This document shows, piece after piece, positions 43,701-52,692 of a stretch of 64,000 nt of DNA. Source of the DNA: Nonomuraea sp. NBC_00507 (GTDB taxonomy: Bacteria; Actinomycetota; Actinomycetes; Streptosporangiales; Streptosporangiaceae); assembly GCF_036013525.1 (NCBI RefSeq), contig NZ_CP107853.1:6696001-6760000 (forward strand), in the 5' to 3' direction. Under the pieces are notes generated by a model. It had not been told where the DNA came from. It worked only from the letters and a program-made list of their open reading frames with translations, and ran no database searches. Positions within the stretch are counted from its first letter, which is position 1, and each line of letters starts with the position of its first letter. The translations under genes were made by a program, and so were the position numbers.

Positions 43701-44456
43701 AACAACATGTGGCCGCACCCGGACACCCCGCGCGTCTCGGTCTCCTCGCCCGACTTCCGCCCCTACCAGGCGGGGGAGCGGGTGAGCCGCACGGTGTTCA
43801 AGCAGCCCCTGCTGCCGGGCGTCAACCCGCGCAACCCGCTGCGCAGGGAGGGCGACCGGTTGCGGATCTCCATGCAGGGTTTCGTGGACGCAGGCGGCAA
43901 TTACGGCGAGGCGTACACCAGTCCGTACGAACGCGGCCTGAAGACCAGCTTCCGGCTCTATCGGGACGACACGCTGCTGGTGCAGACGAACCACCTGCCG
44001 TCGGGGACGGCGACGCTGCCGGCCGGGCGGTCGGCGTACCGGATCGAGTACGACCTGGCCAACGAGGCCGAGTGGGCCAGGATGTCCACCCGCACCAAGG
44101 CCGTCTGGACGTTCAGCTCGGAACGGGCCGCGCAGACCACGGTGATCCCGCTGCTGCTGGCCACGTTCGACGCACCGGTGGACCTGAAGAACCAGGCCAC
44201 CTCCCGCAGGCTCGGCGTGACCCTCTCCCACCAGGAGGGCGCAGAGCAGAGCGCGGTCAAGAGCGTGTCGCTGGAGGTGTCGTACGACGACGGCGCCACC
44301 TGGCGGCCGGCCCGCCTGCGCGACAAGGGCGACCGGAGCTACGAGACCACGCTGGACCGGTCGCCCTCTGGATTCGTCTCACTGCGGCTCACCGCCGCCG
44401 ACGTCGCAGGCAACTCGCTGACGCAGGAGGTGATCCGCGCCTACGCGGTGCGCTGA
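40752..44456 (+). CDS. Large secreted subtilisin-like serine protease (S8)
   Basis: 1,234 residues. A signal peptide (about 1-33) precedes a propeptide-like region and a subtilase domain with the triad AVLDTGVDAEHPDL (Asp227), HGHGTHVAS (His259) and GTSMAAPHVAG (Ser416); AAGND holds the oxyanion Asn. Later parts include a beta-sandwich stretch near 480-570 and a protease-associated (PA) region near 790-860 (KGKLAVIRRTDG...AAAAAGAAMVAVYSD), then a long C-terminal region. It degrades protein outside the cell. GGAGG (40741-40745) gives a well-placed ribosome site. It converges with the ABC ATPase gene, with 8 bases between stops. Confidence 0.93.
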   Translation: MPRGTGRWRRSTVVVGVLAMIAAPLSVPGAHASAASLPVSGAASDEITLITGDRVRVTAVDSEHSTVTVTPAPRADGSVPTFQVLEADGAVSVIPDDVAALVPERLDSALFDVTELAGQGYGADLPLILDYAGPTPKAAIPAVKQVRTLESIGGAGVTVAAADAPRLGAELTKLARARAAGALAGVSKIWLDRKVKPALEYSVPQIGAPAARAAGYDGAGTTVAVLDTGVDAEHPDLAGRVADRRDFAGANVTDDPHGHGTHVASTVAGAKGVAPGSRLISGRVLDSTGHGLSSWIIDGMEWAAGEQHAQIVNLSLGAREAGGPLTDALSRLTKQHGTLFVVAAGNDGCDQCVGTPGDAPEALTVGAVDREDRLAGFSNRGPIAADQAVKPDVTAPGVGITAAEPGGGHVAMSGTSMAAPHVAGAAALLRQARPGITGGELKSLLMATAAAGREIPVDAQGAGRIDVAAALKSSVVASLGSAHFGRLGTGERKSITVTYRNLGQAPAELDLTSGAAFTVEPAKLTVPPSGTAEATVTVTAAEPGRLRQELTAAVAGGPPVRTLLTGVVEDRRVELRVRGIARDGRVARGGFTVLNLDEGTLVGRVLPGNPAQPCTDQKYGTGTCLLVKPGTYSVLGHVFTMPATQDSTAAGKPLNESLLGDPEMEITENTEVVLDARKAVEVEIETPDHKTKRNTGAAAALMWYRSGEQGTALRGGTTISPGAHIEERLFVQPTRKVTKGVFTVATRWRLKAPDIALTAPGLRLEPQYVDPVQFSDFSTEYPRLDGTRLLMAVDAGRGTAEEIQARDLKGKLAVIRRTDGVPVSAQANAAAAAGAAMVAVYSDRPGADVTTGGNKVKLAVPTVRLTHEEGLRLIERPVPVLAKGVVASPYVYDLYLREKGRVRDRLQYVVRAGELARIETGYHSQLTDDVTVNEARYAFEPWDTLSISTNHPMAKVPRTRVDYVTPDPEVRWTTAATSPERPYNNMWPHPDTPRVSVSSPDFRPYQAGERVSRTVFKQPLLPGVNPRNPLRREGDRLRISMQGFVDAGGNYGEAYTSPYERGLKTSFRLYRDDTLLVQTNHLPSGTATLPAGRSAYRIEYDLANEAEWARMSTRTKAVWTFSSERAAQTTVIPLLLATFDAPVDLKNQATSRRLGVTLSHQEGAEQSAVKSVSLEVSYDDGATWRPARLRDKGDRSYETTLDRSPSGFVSLRLTAADVAGNSLTQEVIRAYAVR

Positions 44457-44464
44457 GCGCGCGG

Positions 44465-46057
44465 TCAGGGCCCGCCCGGGATCGCGGCCAGCAGCTCCCG
44501 GGTGTAGTCGTCGGCGGGACGGTCGAAGATCTCGTCGGTCGTGCCGCTCTCCACGATCCGCCCGTCGCGCATCACGTGCACCGCATCGGAGATCATCCGT
44601 ACCACGGCCAGGTCGTGGCTGATGAACAGGTAGCTCAGCCCGAGCTCCCGCTGCAGCTCGGCGAGCAGCTCCAGGATCTGCGCCTGGACGATCACGTCGA
44701 GCGCCGAGACGGCCTCGTCGAGCACGACCAGCTCCGGCGAGAGCGCCAGCGCCCGCGCGATGGCCACCCGCTGGCGCTGGCCGCCGGACAACTCGTGCGG
44801 CAGCCGCTCGCCCAGCGAGGCCGGCAACGACACCTTCTCCAGCAGCTCGGCGGCGCTCTTGCGGCGCTCGGCCGCCGTGCCGACGCCGTGCACGCGCAAC
44901 GGCTCCATGATCGACTTCTCGACGGTGTAGCGGGGGTCGAGCGAGGCGTACGGGTTCTGGAACACCGGCTGCACCCGCCGGCGGAACGCGAACAACTCAC
45001 GCCGCCCGAGCCCGGCCAGGTCCGTGCCGTCGAAGCGGATGCTGCCCGCGGTGGCGTCGTCCAGCCCGAGCAGCAGGTTCGCGGTCGTCGACTTGCCGGA
45101 GCCCGACTCGCCCACGATCGACACGGTACGGCCCTTCGGGATGGTGAACGAGACCGCGTCCACCGCGGTCAGCTCCTCACCCGTGCCCCTGATCGGGAAC
45201 ACCTTGCGCAGGCCGTCGACCACCACCAGGTCCTCCGCCGCCGTCTCCGGACGGGCCACTCGCACCGACGACAGGCTCGGCACGGCCCGCAGCAGCCGCT
45301 TGGTGTAGTCGTGCTCCGGCTCGGCCAGGATCCGCGCCGCCGGCCCGGTCTCGACGATCTCGCCCTGGTACATGACGGCCACGACATCGGCCCGCTCGGC
45401 CGCCAGCGCCAGGTCGTGCGTGATGAGGAACACGGCCGTGCCCATGTCCGCGGTGAGCCGCTCGAGCTGGTCGAGGATGCGCCGCTGCACGGTCACGTCC
45501 AGAGCCGAGGTCGGCTCGTCGGCGATGAGCAGCCGCGGCCGGCAGGCCAGCCCCATGGCGATCAGCGCCCGCTGCCGCATGCCGCCGGAGAACTCGTGCG
45601 GGTACTGCCCGATCCGCCGCGCCGGGTCGGGGATGCCCACCATGTCCAGCAGCTCCAGCACGCGTGCCCGCGCCGCCTTCCCGGTGGCCACGCCGTGCAC
45701 CTCCAGGGCCTCGGCGATCTGGTCACCGATGCGTAGCAGCGGATTGAGGTTGGACATGGGGTCCTGCGGGACCAGGCCGATGCCGGCGCCGCGGATCGCG
45801 GTCATCTCCCGCTCGCTCGCCGTCGCCAGGTCGTGTCCTTCGAACACGACCCGGCCCGAGGTGATGCGGCCGTTGTCCGGCAGCAGCCGGTTGACCGCGG
45901 CGGCCGTGGTGGACTTGCCCGATCCCGACTCGCCGACCACCGCGACCGTCTGGCCCGGCATGATCTCCATGGAGACGTTCTTGACGACGGTGACGTCCTG
46001 CCTGCGGGTGCGGAAGGCGACCGACAGGTCGCGGATCTCCAGAAGCGGGCTGCTCAT
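44465..46057 (-). CDS. Dipeptide-type ABC transporter, two fused ATP-binding domains
   Basis: 530 residues: a DppD-like half and a DppF-like half joined by a linker near 255-275. Each half has Walker A GESGSGKSTT, a signature (FSGGMRQRALIAMG and LSGGQRQRVAIARA) and a Walker B (LLIADEPTSALD and LVVLDEAVSALD; the second has Ala for the usual Pro-Thr). One gene thus supplies both ATPases of the importer. It overlaps the serine hydrolase gene by four bases (46054-46057) and is the last gene of the recycling operon. The long open frame further upstream is out of context and is not used. Confidence 0.92.
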   Translation of the reverse strand: MSSPLLEIRDLSVAFRTRRQDVTVVKNVSMEIMPGQTVAVVGESGSGKSTTAAAVNRLLPDNGRITSGRVVFEGHDLATASEREMTAIRGAGIGLVPQDPMSNLNPLLRIGDQIAEALEVHGVATGKAARARVLELLDMVGIPDPARRIGQYPHEFSGGMRQRALIAMGLACRPRLLIADEPTSALDVTVQRRILDQLERLTADMGTAVFLITHDLALAAERADVVAVMYQGEIVETGPAARILAEPEHDYTKRLLRAVPSLSSVRVARPETAAEDLVVVDGLRKVFPIRGTGEELTAVDAVSFTIPKGRTVSIVGESGSGKSTTANLLLGLDDATAGSIRFDGTDLAGLGRRELFAFRRRVQPVFQNPYASLDPRYTVEKSIMEPLRVHGVGTAAERRKSAAELLEKVSLPASLGERLPHELSGGQRQRVAIARALALSPELVVLDEAVSALDVIVQAQILELLAELQRELGLSYLFISHDLAVVRMISDAVHVMRDGRIVESGTTDEIFDRPADDYTRELLAAIPGGP

Positions 46058-47094
46058 GCGGTCCTCGATCGTTGCGTGGTGGCCTGCAGCAGGCGGTGCC
46101 AGAGGTCCTCGGCCGGCGTCGGGGCGCCCGCGACGAGCAGGCGGTTGCTCGCCACGACCAGGGAGACGTCGCGGCCGGGCACGAAGCCGATCGCGCAGCC
46201 CACGTGGCCGGGGTGGCCGAGCACCGTGACCGTCTCGCCCGCCAGGTCCAGGGAGTAGCGGCGGAAACCGAGCGCCTGCTCGGGGTCCGGCCCCGGGGCG
46301 AAGAACTCCCGGGCGACCTCGGGCCGCCACAGCCGGTCGTGCTCCTCGTACCGGGACAGCGCGGCGCAGTATTTGAGCAGGTCGGGCACGGTCGAGAACA
46401 GCCCGGCGTGCCCGCCGACCCCGTCGAGCGCGTAGTAGGCGTTGCCGTCGGCCACTTGGCCGAGCACGGGCTCGCGCCGCCAGCGGGTGAAGTCGGTGCT
46501 GCGGTACGGGACCGGGTACGGCCTTCCGGTGTCGAGCATGGTCATCTCGACCCGGTCGTCCAGGGCGCTCATGGCCACCTCGGTGCCCGTGGGGCGGGCG
46601 TACGTGGTCTGGGTGAGCCCGAGCGGCCGGGTGACGAGCTCGGCCACCGCCCGGTCCAGCCGCAGCCCGGTCGCGGCCGTGATGATCCGGCCGAGCAGGA
46701 TGAAGCCGAGGTCGGAGTAGTGCCGCGCGCGGCCGGGCCGGTAACGCGGCGGCGGTGGCTGCGCCTGGATGTAGAGCGGCCACCATTCCCACAAACCGCC
46801 CCGGTGCAGGAGCAGCTCCCGCACGGTGATCGCCTCGTACGACCGCGGCAGGTACGCGCTCAGCGGCGCGTCCAGGTCCACCAGCCGCTCCGACACCAGG
46901 CGCATGAGCGCCGTCGTGGTCGCCACGATCTTCGTGACGGAGGCCAGGTCGTGGTAGGTGTCCAGGGTCATGGCCGCCTGGCCCGAGAGCTCGCCGCCCT
47001 CCACGCGCACGGTCCGGTGCCCGGTGCACTCGGTCAGCTCGAACCAGGGCGTGCGCGCGGCCATGACCAGGCCGGGGGGCTCGTCCGGGCTCAT
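46054..47094 (-). CDS. Beta-lactamase-family serine hydrolase
   Basis: 346 residues of class C beta-lactamase/DD-peptidase fold. The active-site SVTK (Ser and Lys of SxxK, near 52-55) is in [22 protein letters not shown] (near 125) is the second motif, and HPGHVG near the C-terminus takes the KTG-like place. No signal peptide is visible, so it probably acts in the cytoplasm. In this operon it may trim imported muropeptides or act as an esterase; NamZ-like or amidase roles are not supported. The ATG is in the ATGA overlap with anmK. Confidence 0.82.
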   Translation of the reverse strand: MSPDEPPGLVMAARTPWFELTECTGHRTVRVEGGELSGQAAMTLDTYHDLASVTKIVATTTALMRLVSERLVDLDAPLSAYLPRSYEAITVRELLLHRGGLWEWWPLYIQAQPPPPRYRPGRARHYSDLGFILLGRIITAATGLRLDRAVAELVTRPLGLTQTTYARPTGTEVAMSALDDRVEMTMLDTGRPYPVPYRSTDFTRWRREPVLGQVADGNAYYALDGVGGHAGLFSTVPDLLKYCAALSRYEEHDRLWRPEVAREFFAPGPDPEQALGFRRYSLDLAGETVTVLGHPGHVGCAIGFVPGRDVSLVVASNRLLVAGAPTPAEDLWHRLLQATTQRSRTA

Positions 47095-48320
47095 CGGGTC
47101 AGCACCAGCGAACGCGGCGGCTCGGCCATCGGGGCGGGCAGGACGAGCGGGCCCGCGCCCGGCGTCAGCGTGCCGAGGACGCGGGCGGCCCGCGCGCCCG
47201 TCCCGCCGGGCACCGTGCCGGGCAGACCGTGCGCGGTCAGCCAGCCGATCAGGGCGAACGCGATGGCCTCCTTGTCGTCGGCGGGCGCGCCGAACGCGTC
47301 GGACGGCGCCACCTCCACGCCGGGCAGTGCCGCGCGCAGCCCGCGCATGATGACGAGGTTGCGGCATCCGCCGCCCGAGACGACCAGGGCGCTGACGCCG
47401 GCGGCACGCACGTCGTCGGCGACGGTGCGCACGGTCAGCTCGGTGAGCGTCGCCACTAGATCCGCATCGCCGATCGTGCCGGTCACCGCCGGATCCAGGT
47501 CACCGGCGGCGCCGGTCGCCGCCGAGCCGGTGCCGTCGGCCCGCAGACCCGCCCTGGCCAGCGCGGCCTCCACATATCCCAGGTGGAACAGCTCCTTGCC
47601 GGTGCTCTTGGGGGCGGGCAGCCGGTAGTAGGGCTCGTCGAGCAGCACCTCCAGCAGCCGGGCGTCGACGCGCCCCGACGCCGCGATCGCGCCGTCCTCG
47701 TCGAACCCCCGGCTGTTCAGCCGCCGGCTCGTCACCACGGCGTCGATCAGCGCGTTCGCCGGGCCGATGTCGTAGGCGAACAGCTCGCCCCCGCGCACGA
47801 CGGTCATGTTCGCGATGCCGCCCAGGTTGAGCGCTCCGGCCCCGCCGGGCTGCCCGCCCAGCAGCAGCCCGTCGAGCACCGACACCAGCGGAGCCCCGTG
47901 CCCGCCCGCCGTGATGTCGCGGATGCGCACATCCGACAGCACGGGAACGCCGGTTCGCTCGGCGATCCACGCGGGCTGCCCGATCTGCAGCGTGCCTCGC
48001 GCCTGCGAACCCTCCACCCAGTGGAACACCGTCTGCCCGTGCGACACGATCAGATCGACGGGACCGCCCCGCTCGATCGCCTCGGCGGCGGCCGCGGCGA
48101 AGCTCTGCCCGATGAGCGTGTCCAGCACGCACACCTCCGCCAGCGTCGTCCTGGCCGGCGGCAGCGCCGCGATCAGCCTGGCCCGCAGCTCGCCGGTGTA
48201 CGGCGTGCTCGCCGTGTGCCCCACCCGGCCCTCCAGCACCTCACCGGCACGCGAGAAATCGACGACGGCCACGTCGATCCCGTCGTGCGAGGTGCCGGAG
48301 ATCATCCCGAGAACCCTCAT
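47091..48320 (-). CDS. anmK: Anhydro-N-acetylmuramic acid kinase
   Basis: 409 residues of ASKHA kinase fold. [18 protein letters not shown] is the N-terminal phosphate motif, SHGQTVFHW and [18 protein letters not shown] are AnmK signatures, and [12 protein letters not shown] holds the adenosine-side motif. It opens 1,6-anhydro-MurNAc and phosphorylates it to MurNAc-6-phosphate, the entry step of cell-wall recycling in the cytoplasm. It is coupled by four-base overlaps on both sides. The follow-on etherase MurQ is not in the window. Lytic transglycosylases such as the two MltG copies create the anhydro ends it would use. Confidence 0.93.
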   Translation of the reverse strand: MRVLGMISGTSHDGIDVAVVDFSRAGEVLEGRVGHTASTPYTGELRARLIAALPPARTTLAEVCVLDTLIGQSFAAAAAEAIERGGPVDLIVSHGQTVFHWVEGSQARGTLQIGQPAWIAERTGVPVLSDVRIRDITAGGHGAPLVSVLDGLLLGGQPGGAGALNLGGIANMTVVRGGELFAYDIGPANALIDAVVTSRRLNSRGFDEDGAIAASGRVDARLLEVLLDEPYYRLPAPKSTGKELFHLGYVEAALARAGLRADGTGSAATGAAGDLDPAVTGTIGDADLVATLTELTVRTVADDVRAAGVSALVVSGGGCRNLVIMRGLRAALPGVEVAPSDAFGAPADDKEAIAFALIGWLTAHGLPGTVPGGTGARAARVLGTLTPGAGPLVLPAPMAEPPRSLVLTR

Positions 48321-49147
48321 GAGCGCCTTCCTCGATTACGCGGGTCAAGCGTGTCACGCAGGCCGTCACCCAGCAGATTCAACCCCACCACGAGCAGCAC
48401 GACGACCGCGCCCGGCGCGATCAGCGTCCACGGGGCCACGAACACCAGGCTGCGCGCCTCGAAGATCATCGAGCCGAGCGACGGGGCCGGCGGCGGCGTG
48501 CCCAGGCCCAGGAAACTCAGTGACGCCTCCGTTAGCACCGCCCACGACAGCGACAGCGCCACCTGGACCACGATGATCGAGGTGATGTTCGGCAGCACGT
48601 GCCGCACCATGATCTGCGCGCGGCTCAGGCCCGTGGCGACCGCCGCCTTCACGTACTCGATCTCCCTGAGCGACAACACCGGGCCGCGGGTGACGCGGAT
48701 GAAGATGGGCACGTACACGATGGCGATCGCCACGGCGATCGTGAACCAGTTGCGGTCCAGCACCGCGGCCAGCGACAACGCCAGCAGCAGCGGCGGGAAC
48801 GCGAACAGCACGTTCGTCACCCCGCCGATCGCCCCGTCGGCCCATCCGCGGTAGAAACCCGACACGAGCCCGCCGAGCGTGCCGATCACGGTCGCGAACG
48901 CCACCGCCACGACCGCGATGAGCGCCGAGTTCCCCACCCCGGCCGCCACCCGCGAGAAGACGTCCCTGCCGAACTGGTCGGTGCCGAACAGGTGCGCGCC
49001 CGACGGCGACTGGAACCGCGCCGGCGGGTTCTGCGCGATCGGGTCGTACGGCAGCAGCCCGAAGTACGCCAGCACCGCCACCCCGGCCAGCACCACGAGG
49101 ATGACCGAGCCCGCCAGCGCGGCGGGACTCCTGCGCAGAGCCGTCAC
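48317..49147 (-). CDS. Dipeptide/oligopeptide-type ABC permease (DppC-like)
   Basis: 276 residues with about six membrane helices and the N-terminal [20 protein letters not shown] typical of DppC. The periplasmic-loop [14 protein letters not shown] motif and the EAA-like loop [19 protein letters not shown] are clear. It forms one half of the channel of the importer encoded in this operon. It overlaps anmK and the DppB-like gene by four bases each. Confidence 0.92.
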   Translation of the reverse strand: MTALRRSPAALAGSVILVVLAGVAVLAYFGLLPYDPIAQNPPARFQSPSGAHLFGTDQFGRDVFSRVAAGVGNSALIAVVAVAFATVIGTLGGLVSGFYRGWADGAIGGVTNVLFAFPPLLLALSLAAVLDRNWFTIAVAIAIVYVPIFIRVTRGPVLSLREIEYVKAAVATGLSRAQIMVRHVLPNITSIIVVQVALSLSWAVLTEASLSFLGLGTPPPAPSLGSMIFEARSLVFVAPWTLIAPGAVVVLLVVGLNLLGDGLRDTLDPRNRGRRS

Positions 49148-50112
49148 GACGCCCTCACCCGCGGGTCGATGATCCGGTAGAGCACGTCGGTCAGCAGATT
49201 GACCAGCACGAACGCCAGCGCGATCACCAGCACCGTGCTCTGCACCACCGCGTACTCCTTCTGCTGGATGCCCAGCAGCACCTGCCGGCCGATGCCCGGC
49301 ACCGAGAAGATCTGCTCGACCACGACCGCGCCACCGAGCAGGTAGCCGAACTGCAGGCCGGTCATCGTCACGATCGGCACGAGCGCGTTGCCGAGCACGT
49401 GCCTGACCTGCAGCAGCCGCTCCGGCACCCCCTTGGCGCGGGCGGTGCGCACGAAGTCGTGCGAGCGCACCTCCAGCACCGCCGCCCGCGTGGTGCGCAG
49501 GATCGGCGCCGCGATCCCGAAGCCGAGCACGAGCGCGGGCAGCACCATCTGCTGAAGGTTGAGCAGCGGATCCTCCAGCAGCGTCGCGAAGCCCTGCCCG
49601 TTGGGGTTGAACCCGAACGACGCCGCGAAGATCGACAGCAGCGTCGTGGCCAGGAGGAACGCCGGGATCGACAGACCCGCCAGGCTCACCGCCTGCCCCA
49701 CGGCGTCCCGTGGGGCGCCGGCCTTCGACGCCGACAGCATGCCGAGCGGCACGCCGATCAGCAGCGCCAGCGCGATCGACAGCACCGCCAGCTCGAACGT
49801 CACCGGCAGCGACTGCGACGTCAGGTCGAGCACGCTCTGCTGGTTACGCGCCGAGTAGCCCAAGTTCCCCGTGACCATGTTGCCCAGCCACGAGAAGAAC
49901 TGCGTGACCAGCGGCTGGTCGAGGCCGTAGTAACGCTCGAGCGCCGCCCGCTGGGCGGGGGTGAGCGCGGCGGCCTCGGTGCCGAGCCCCGCCGTGATCT
50001 GGTCGCCGGGAATCGCCCGGAGCATGACGAACACGAACACGGCCACCCCGAAGAGAGTGCCGAGCGTGCCCGCCACACGCCGGACGACGCGATTGCGTAG
50101 GAGAGCACGCAT
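49144..50112 (-). CDS. Dipeptide/oligopeptide-type ABC permease (DppB-like)
   Basis: 322 residues with about six membrane helices. The N-terminal RRVAGTLGTLFGVAVFVFVMLRAIPGD is the DppB start, and the EAA-like loop is TARAKGVPERLLQVRHVLGNALVPI. It pairs with the DppC-like protein. The ATG shares one base with the stop of the binding-protein gene (TGATG). The longer open frame upstream overlaps that gene and is rejected. Confidence 0.92.
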   Translation of the reverse strand: MRALLRNRVVRRVAGTLGTLFGVAVFVFVMLRAIPGDQITAGLGTEAAALTPAQRAALERYYGLDQPLVTQFFSWLGNMVTGNLGYSARNQQSVLDLTSQSLPVTFELAVLSIALALLIGVPLGMLSASKAGAPRDAVGQAVSLAGLSIPAFLLATTLLSIFAASFGFNPNGQGFATLLEDPLLNLQQMVLPALVLGFGIAAPILRTTRAAVLEVRSHDFVRTARAKGVPERLLQVRHVLGNALVPIVTMTGLQFGYLLGGAVVVEQIFSVPGIGRQVLLGIQQKEYAVVQSTVLVIALAFVLVNLLTDVLYRIIDPRVRAS

Positions 50113-51659
50113 CAGGACGCGGACGTGGTGCGCAGATACTGCAGCGAGCCGTTGGCCATGGGCGTGAAGCCCTGCACGCCCGCGGTCGTGGCCGTGTAGG
50201 TGTAGCCGGAGAACAGCCAGATCCAGGCGGCGTTGTCCTCCAGATGGGCGGCGACCTGGTCGTAGATCGCCTTGCGGGCGGCCTGGTCGGTGGTGGCCTT
50301 GCCCTCGGCGAACAGCCGGTCCAGCTCGGGGGAGCTGTAGCCGGCGACCTTGTTGAGGTTGCCCTTGCTGGTGAAGTAGCGGCCGTAGGAGCCGTCGGGG
50401 TCGGGGCGGCCGCCGTTCAGCGCGACGGCCGCGTCGAAGTCGGCGGCCACCCAGCGGTCCACGAACGCCCCCGACTCCAGCACCTCCAGCTCCAGGTTGA
50501 TCTTGGCTTCGGCTAGCTGGGCCTTGAGGTTTTGCGCCTCGTTGACGGACGTCGCGTACTCGCCCTGGGAGACGATGGCCTTGACGGTCACCCCGCCTGA
50601 CTTGCCGGCCTTGCTCAGGTAGTCGGCGGCCTTGGCGAGGTCGCGGCTGGGGCAGGGGCGCTTGTTCGGGTCCGACTTGAACGCGGTGGCCGTGATGGGC
50701 CCGGTCACCTCGCCCTCGCCGAGCGCGGCGGTGTCGAGCACCTGCTTGCGGTCGATCGCGCACTGGACGGCCAGGCGCACATTGACGTCCTTCAGGTCGC
50801 CCTTGCGCGCGTTGAGCTGGAGCACGTGGTAGCTGAGCTGCGGCGTCTTGGCGACCGTGATCGTGCCGCCGCCCTCGGCGGTCTGGGCGACCAGCGGGTC
50901 GTTGAAGACCGCCAGCTGCACGTTGCCCGACTGCATCGCCGAGACGATGGACGACTCGTCGGGGATCACCCGGAACTCGACCGTGGGGACCTTCGGCTTC
51001 TCACTGCCCCAGTAGGTGTCATTCCTGGCGAGGGTGATCGATTGGCTGGGCACGCGCTTGCTCAGCGTGAACGGCCCGGTGCCGTTGGGGGTGGCGTTGA
51101 GCTTCTCCTCGGTGTCGTCGGAGGACAACATCGCCATGTTGACCGTGGCCAGGTTGGCGGGCAGCGCGGCGTCGGGCCCGGTCAGGCTCAGCACCACCGT
51201 GGCCGGGTCGGGCGCCTCGACCGACTTCACCGATGACAGCGACGCCATGGCCACCGCCGCCGTGGCCTCGTCCATGATCTTGTCGAGGGAGTGCTTGGCG
51301 TCCTTGGAGTCGAACGCGCTGCCGTCGGCGAAGGTGACGCCCTGCCGGAGCTTGAGCGTGAGCGTCTTGCCGTCATCGGAGGTCTCCCACGACTCGGCCA
51401 GCCCGGGCACCACGTTGAGGTCCTTGTCGAACTCCGTGAGCGTCCCGTACAGGTTCTGCAGCACGTTGACGGCCTGGAACTGGGTGGCCTTCCAGGGGAA
51501 GAGCGTGTCCGGGTCGGAGGTGACGCCGACCACGAGACCCTTCGCGGCGCCCGTGCCTGTGCCGGCGCCGGGCCCGGGCCCGGAGGAGGATGAACAGCTG
51601 GTGAGGGCGATGGACAGCGCCGCCGTGAGGGCGACCGTGGAGAATGCGCCACGGGGCAT
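50112..51659 (-). CDS. Peptide/muropeptide-type ABC substrate-binding lipoprotein
   Basis: 515 residues of solute-binding family 5. The leader ALTAALSIALTSC ends in a lipobox-like Cys (near 22), followed by a Ser/Gly/Pro tether. SDPDTLFPWKATQFQAVNVLQNLYGTLTEFD and the GTGPFTL motif are typical of DppA/OppA proteins. With anmK in the operon, it probably captures cell-wall peptides or anhydro-muropeptides; the ligand is inferred. AGGAGG lies four bases before the ATG. It is the first gene of a six-gene unit divergent from the RpiR regulator. Confidence 0.92.
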   Translation of the reverse strand: MPRGAFSTVALTAALSIALTSCSSSSGPGPGAGTGTGAAKGLVVGVTSDPDTLFPWKATQFQAVNVLQNLYGTLTEFDKDLNVVPGLAESWETSDDGKTLTLKLRQGVTFADGSAFDSKDAKHSLDKIMDEATAAVAMASLSSVKSVEAPDPATVVLSLTGPDAALPANLATVNMAMLSSDDTEEKLNATPNGTGPFTLSKRVPSQSITLARNDTYWGSEKPKVPTVEFRVIPDESSIVSAMQSGNVQLAVFNDPLVAQTAEGGGTITVAKTPQLSYHVLQLNARKGDLKDVNVRLAVQCAIDRKQVLDTAALGEGEVTGPITATAFKSDPNKRPCPSRDLAKAADYLSKAGKSGGVTVKAIVSQGEYATSVNEAQNLKAQLAEAKINLELEVLESGAFVDRWVAADFDAAVALNGGRPDPDGSYGRYFTSKGNLNKVAGYSSPELDRLFAEGKATTDQAARKAIYDQVAAHLEDNAAWIWLFSGYTYTATTAGVQGFTPMANGSLQYLRTTSAS

Positions 51660-51677
51660 GTGGCCTCCTCAGGCAGT

Positions 51678-51700
51678 AGGTCATAAAATTACGCAGACCT
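51678..51700. promoter_or_regulatory. Operator candidate between the recycling operon and the MurR/RpiR gene
   Basis: AGGTC (51678-51682) and GACCT (51696-51700) form an inverted repeat with a 13-base AT-rich spacer, in the 77-base divergent gap. The position fits control of both the recycling operon and the RpiR gene. Confidence 0.4.
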
Positions 51701-51736
51701 TACCACTGGGGTATTTTCTTTTCCCTCCCAGGATGG

Positions 51737-52624
51737 ATGACGATGGCCGAGGACGACGGCACCTTGCTGATCCGCATCCGCGCCGCCATGCCCGCCCTGC
51801 GGCCGTCCGAGCGGCGCATCGCGGAGGCGTTCGCCGGGGACCCGGCCGCGGCGGCGAACCTGTCCATCGCGGACCTGGCCGCCCGCTGCGCCACCTCCAC
51901 GACGTCCGTGGTGCGCTTCTACCGGCGCATGGGGTACGCCCGCTACCAGGACTTCAGGATCGACCTGACCCGGGCGGTGGCCAGGGAGGAGCTCGCCACG
52001 TCGAGCCTGCCGGAGGCGTCCGGCGACATCGACCGCCACGACAGCCTGGAGGGCATCGTCTCCAAGGTGGCGATGAACGAGACGTTGTCCATCGCCGACA
52101 CCGCCCGTTCGCTGGACATGAAGGCCCTGGCCGAGGCGGTGGCGCTGCTGGGGGCCGCCCGCAGGATCGACACGTTCGGCGTGGGCGCGAGCGCGCTCGT
52201 CGGGCTCGACCTGCAGCAGAAGTTGTCCCGCATCGGGCGCACCGCGATCAACTGGCACGACCCGCACTCGGCCTGGACCTCGGCCGCCACGCTCGACGGC
52301 ACCTGCGTCGCGGTGGCGGTCTCGCACACCGGCGCCACCGTGGACACGGTCGAGTTCCTGTCGATCGCGCGCAACTCGGGGGCCGCCACGGTCGCGATCA
52401 CGAACTTCCTGGACTCGCCACTGGCCCGCGCGGCCGACGTGACGCTCACCACGGCCGCACGGGAGACTCAGTTCCGCTCCGGTGCCCTGGGCAGCCGCAT
52501 CGCCCAGCTCATGGTGGTCGACTGCCTGTTCACCGGGGTCGCGCAGGCCTCCTACGACGAGTCGATGGAGGCGCTGCGCGCCACGTACGCGGTCGTGCAC
52601 GGCCGCGTGGTCAAGCGCGCCTAG
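51737..52624 (+). CDS. MurR/RpiR-family transcriptional regulator
   Basis: 295 residues. The N-terminal helix-turn-helix of RpiR type (LRPSERRIAEAFAGDPAAAANLSIADLAARCATSTTSVVRFYRRMGY) precedes a SIS sugar-phosphate-binding domain (about 130-260) with GVGASALVGLDLQQKLSRIG and SHTGATVDT. MurR of E. coli responds to MurNAc-6-phosphate, the product of AnmK, so the context supports the same signal here. ATG 51737 is used; ATG 51743 is an in-frame alternative. It is divergent from the anmK-containing operon. Confidence 0.92.
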   Translation: MTMAEDDGTLLIRIRAAMPALRPSERRIAEAFAGDPAAAANLSIADLAARCATSTTSVVRFYRRMGYARYQDFRIDLTRAVAREELATSSLPEASGDIDRHDSLEGIVSKVAMNETLSIADTARSLDMKALAEAVALLGAARRIDTFGVGASALVGLDLQQKLSRIGRTAINWHDPHSAWTSAATLDGTCVAVAVSHTGATVDTVEFLSIARNSGAATVAITNFLDSPLARAADVTLTTAARETQFRSGALGSRIAQLMVVDCLFTGVAQASYDESMEALRATYAVVHGRVVKRA

Positions 52625-52692
52625 TTTCCTCGCAGCATGTTCACAGACCGGATTCACCTGGGGTTCACTGGATATCTCTACCTTGTAGGGCC

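Noticed and set aside
51016..52692. Upstream extension of the sulfotransferase frame
   Set aside because: It is a shadow through the RpiR gene and the binding-protein gene; the family start is at ATG 52693.
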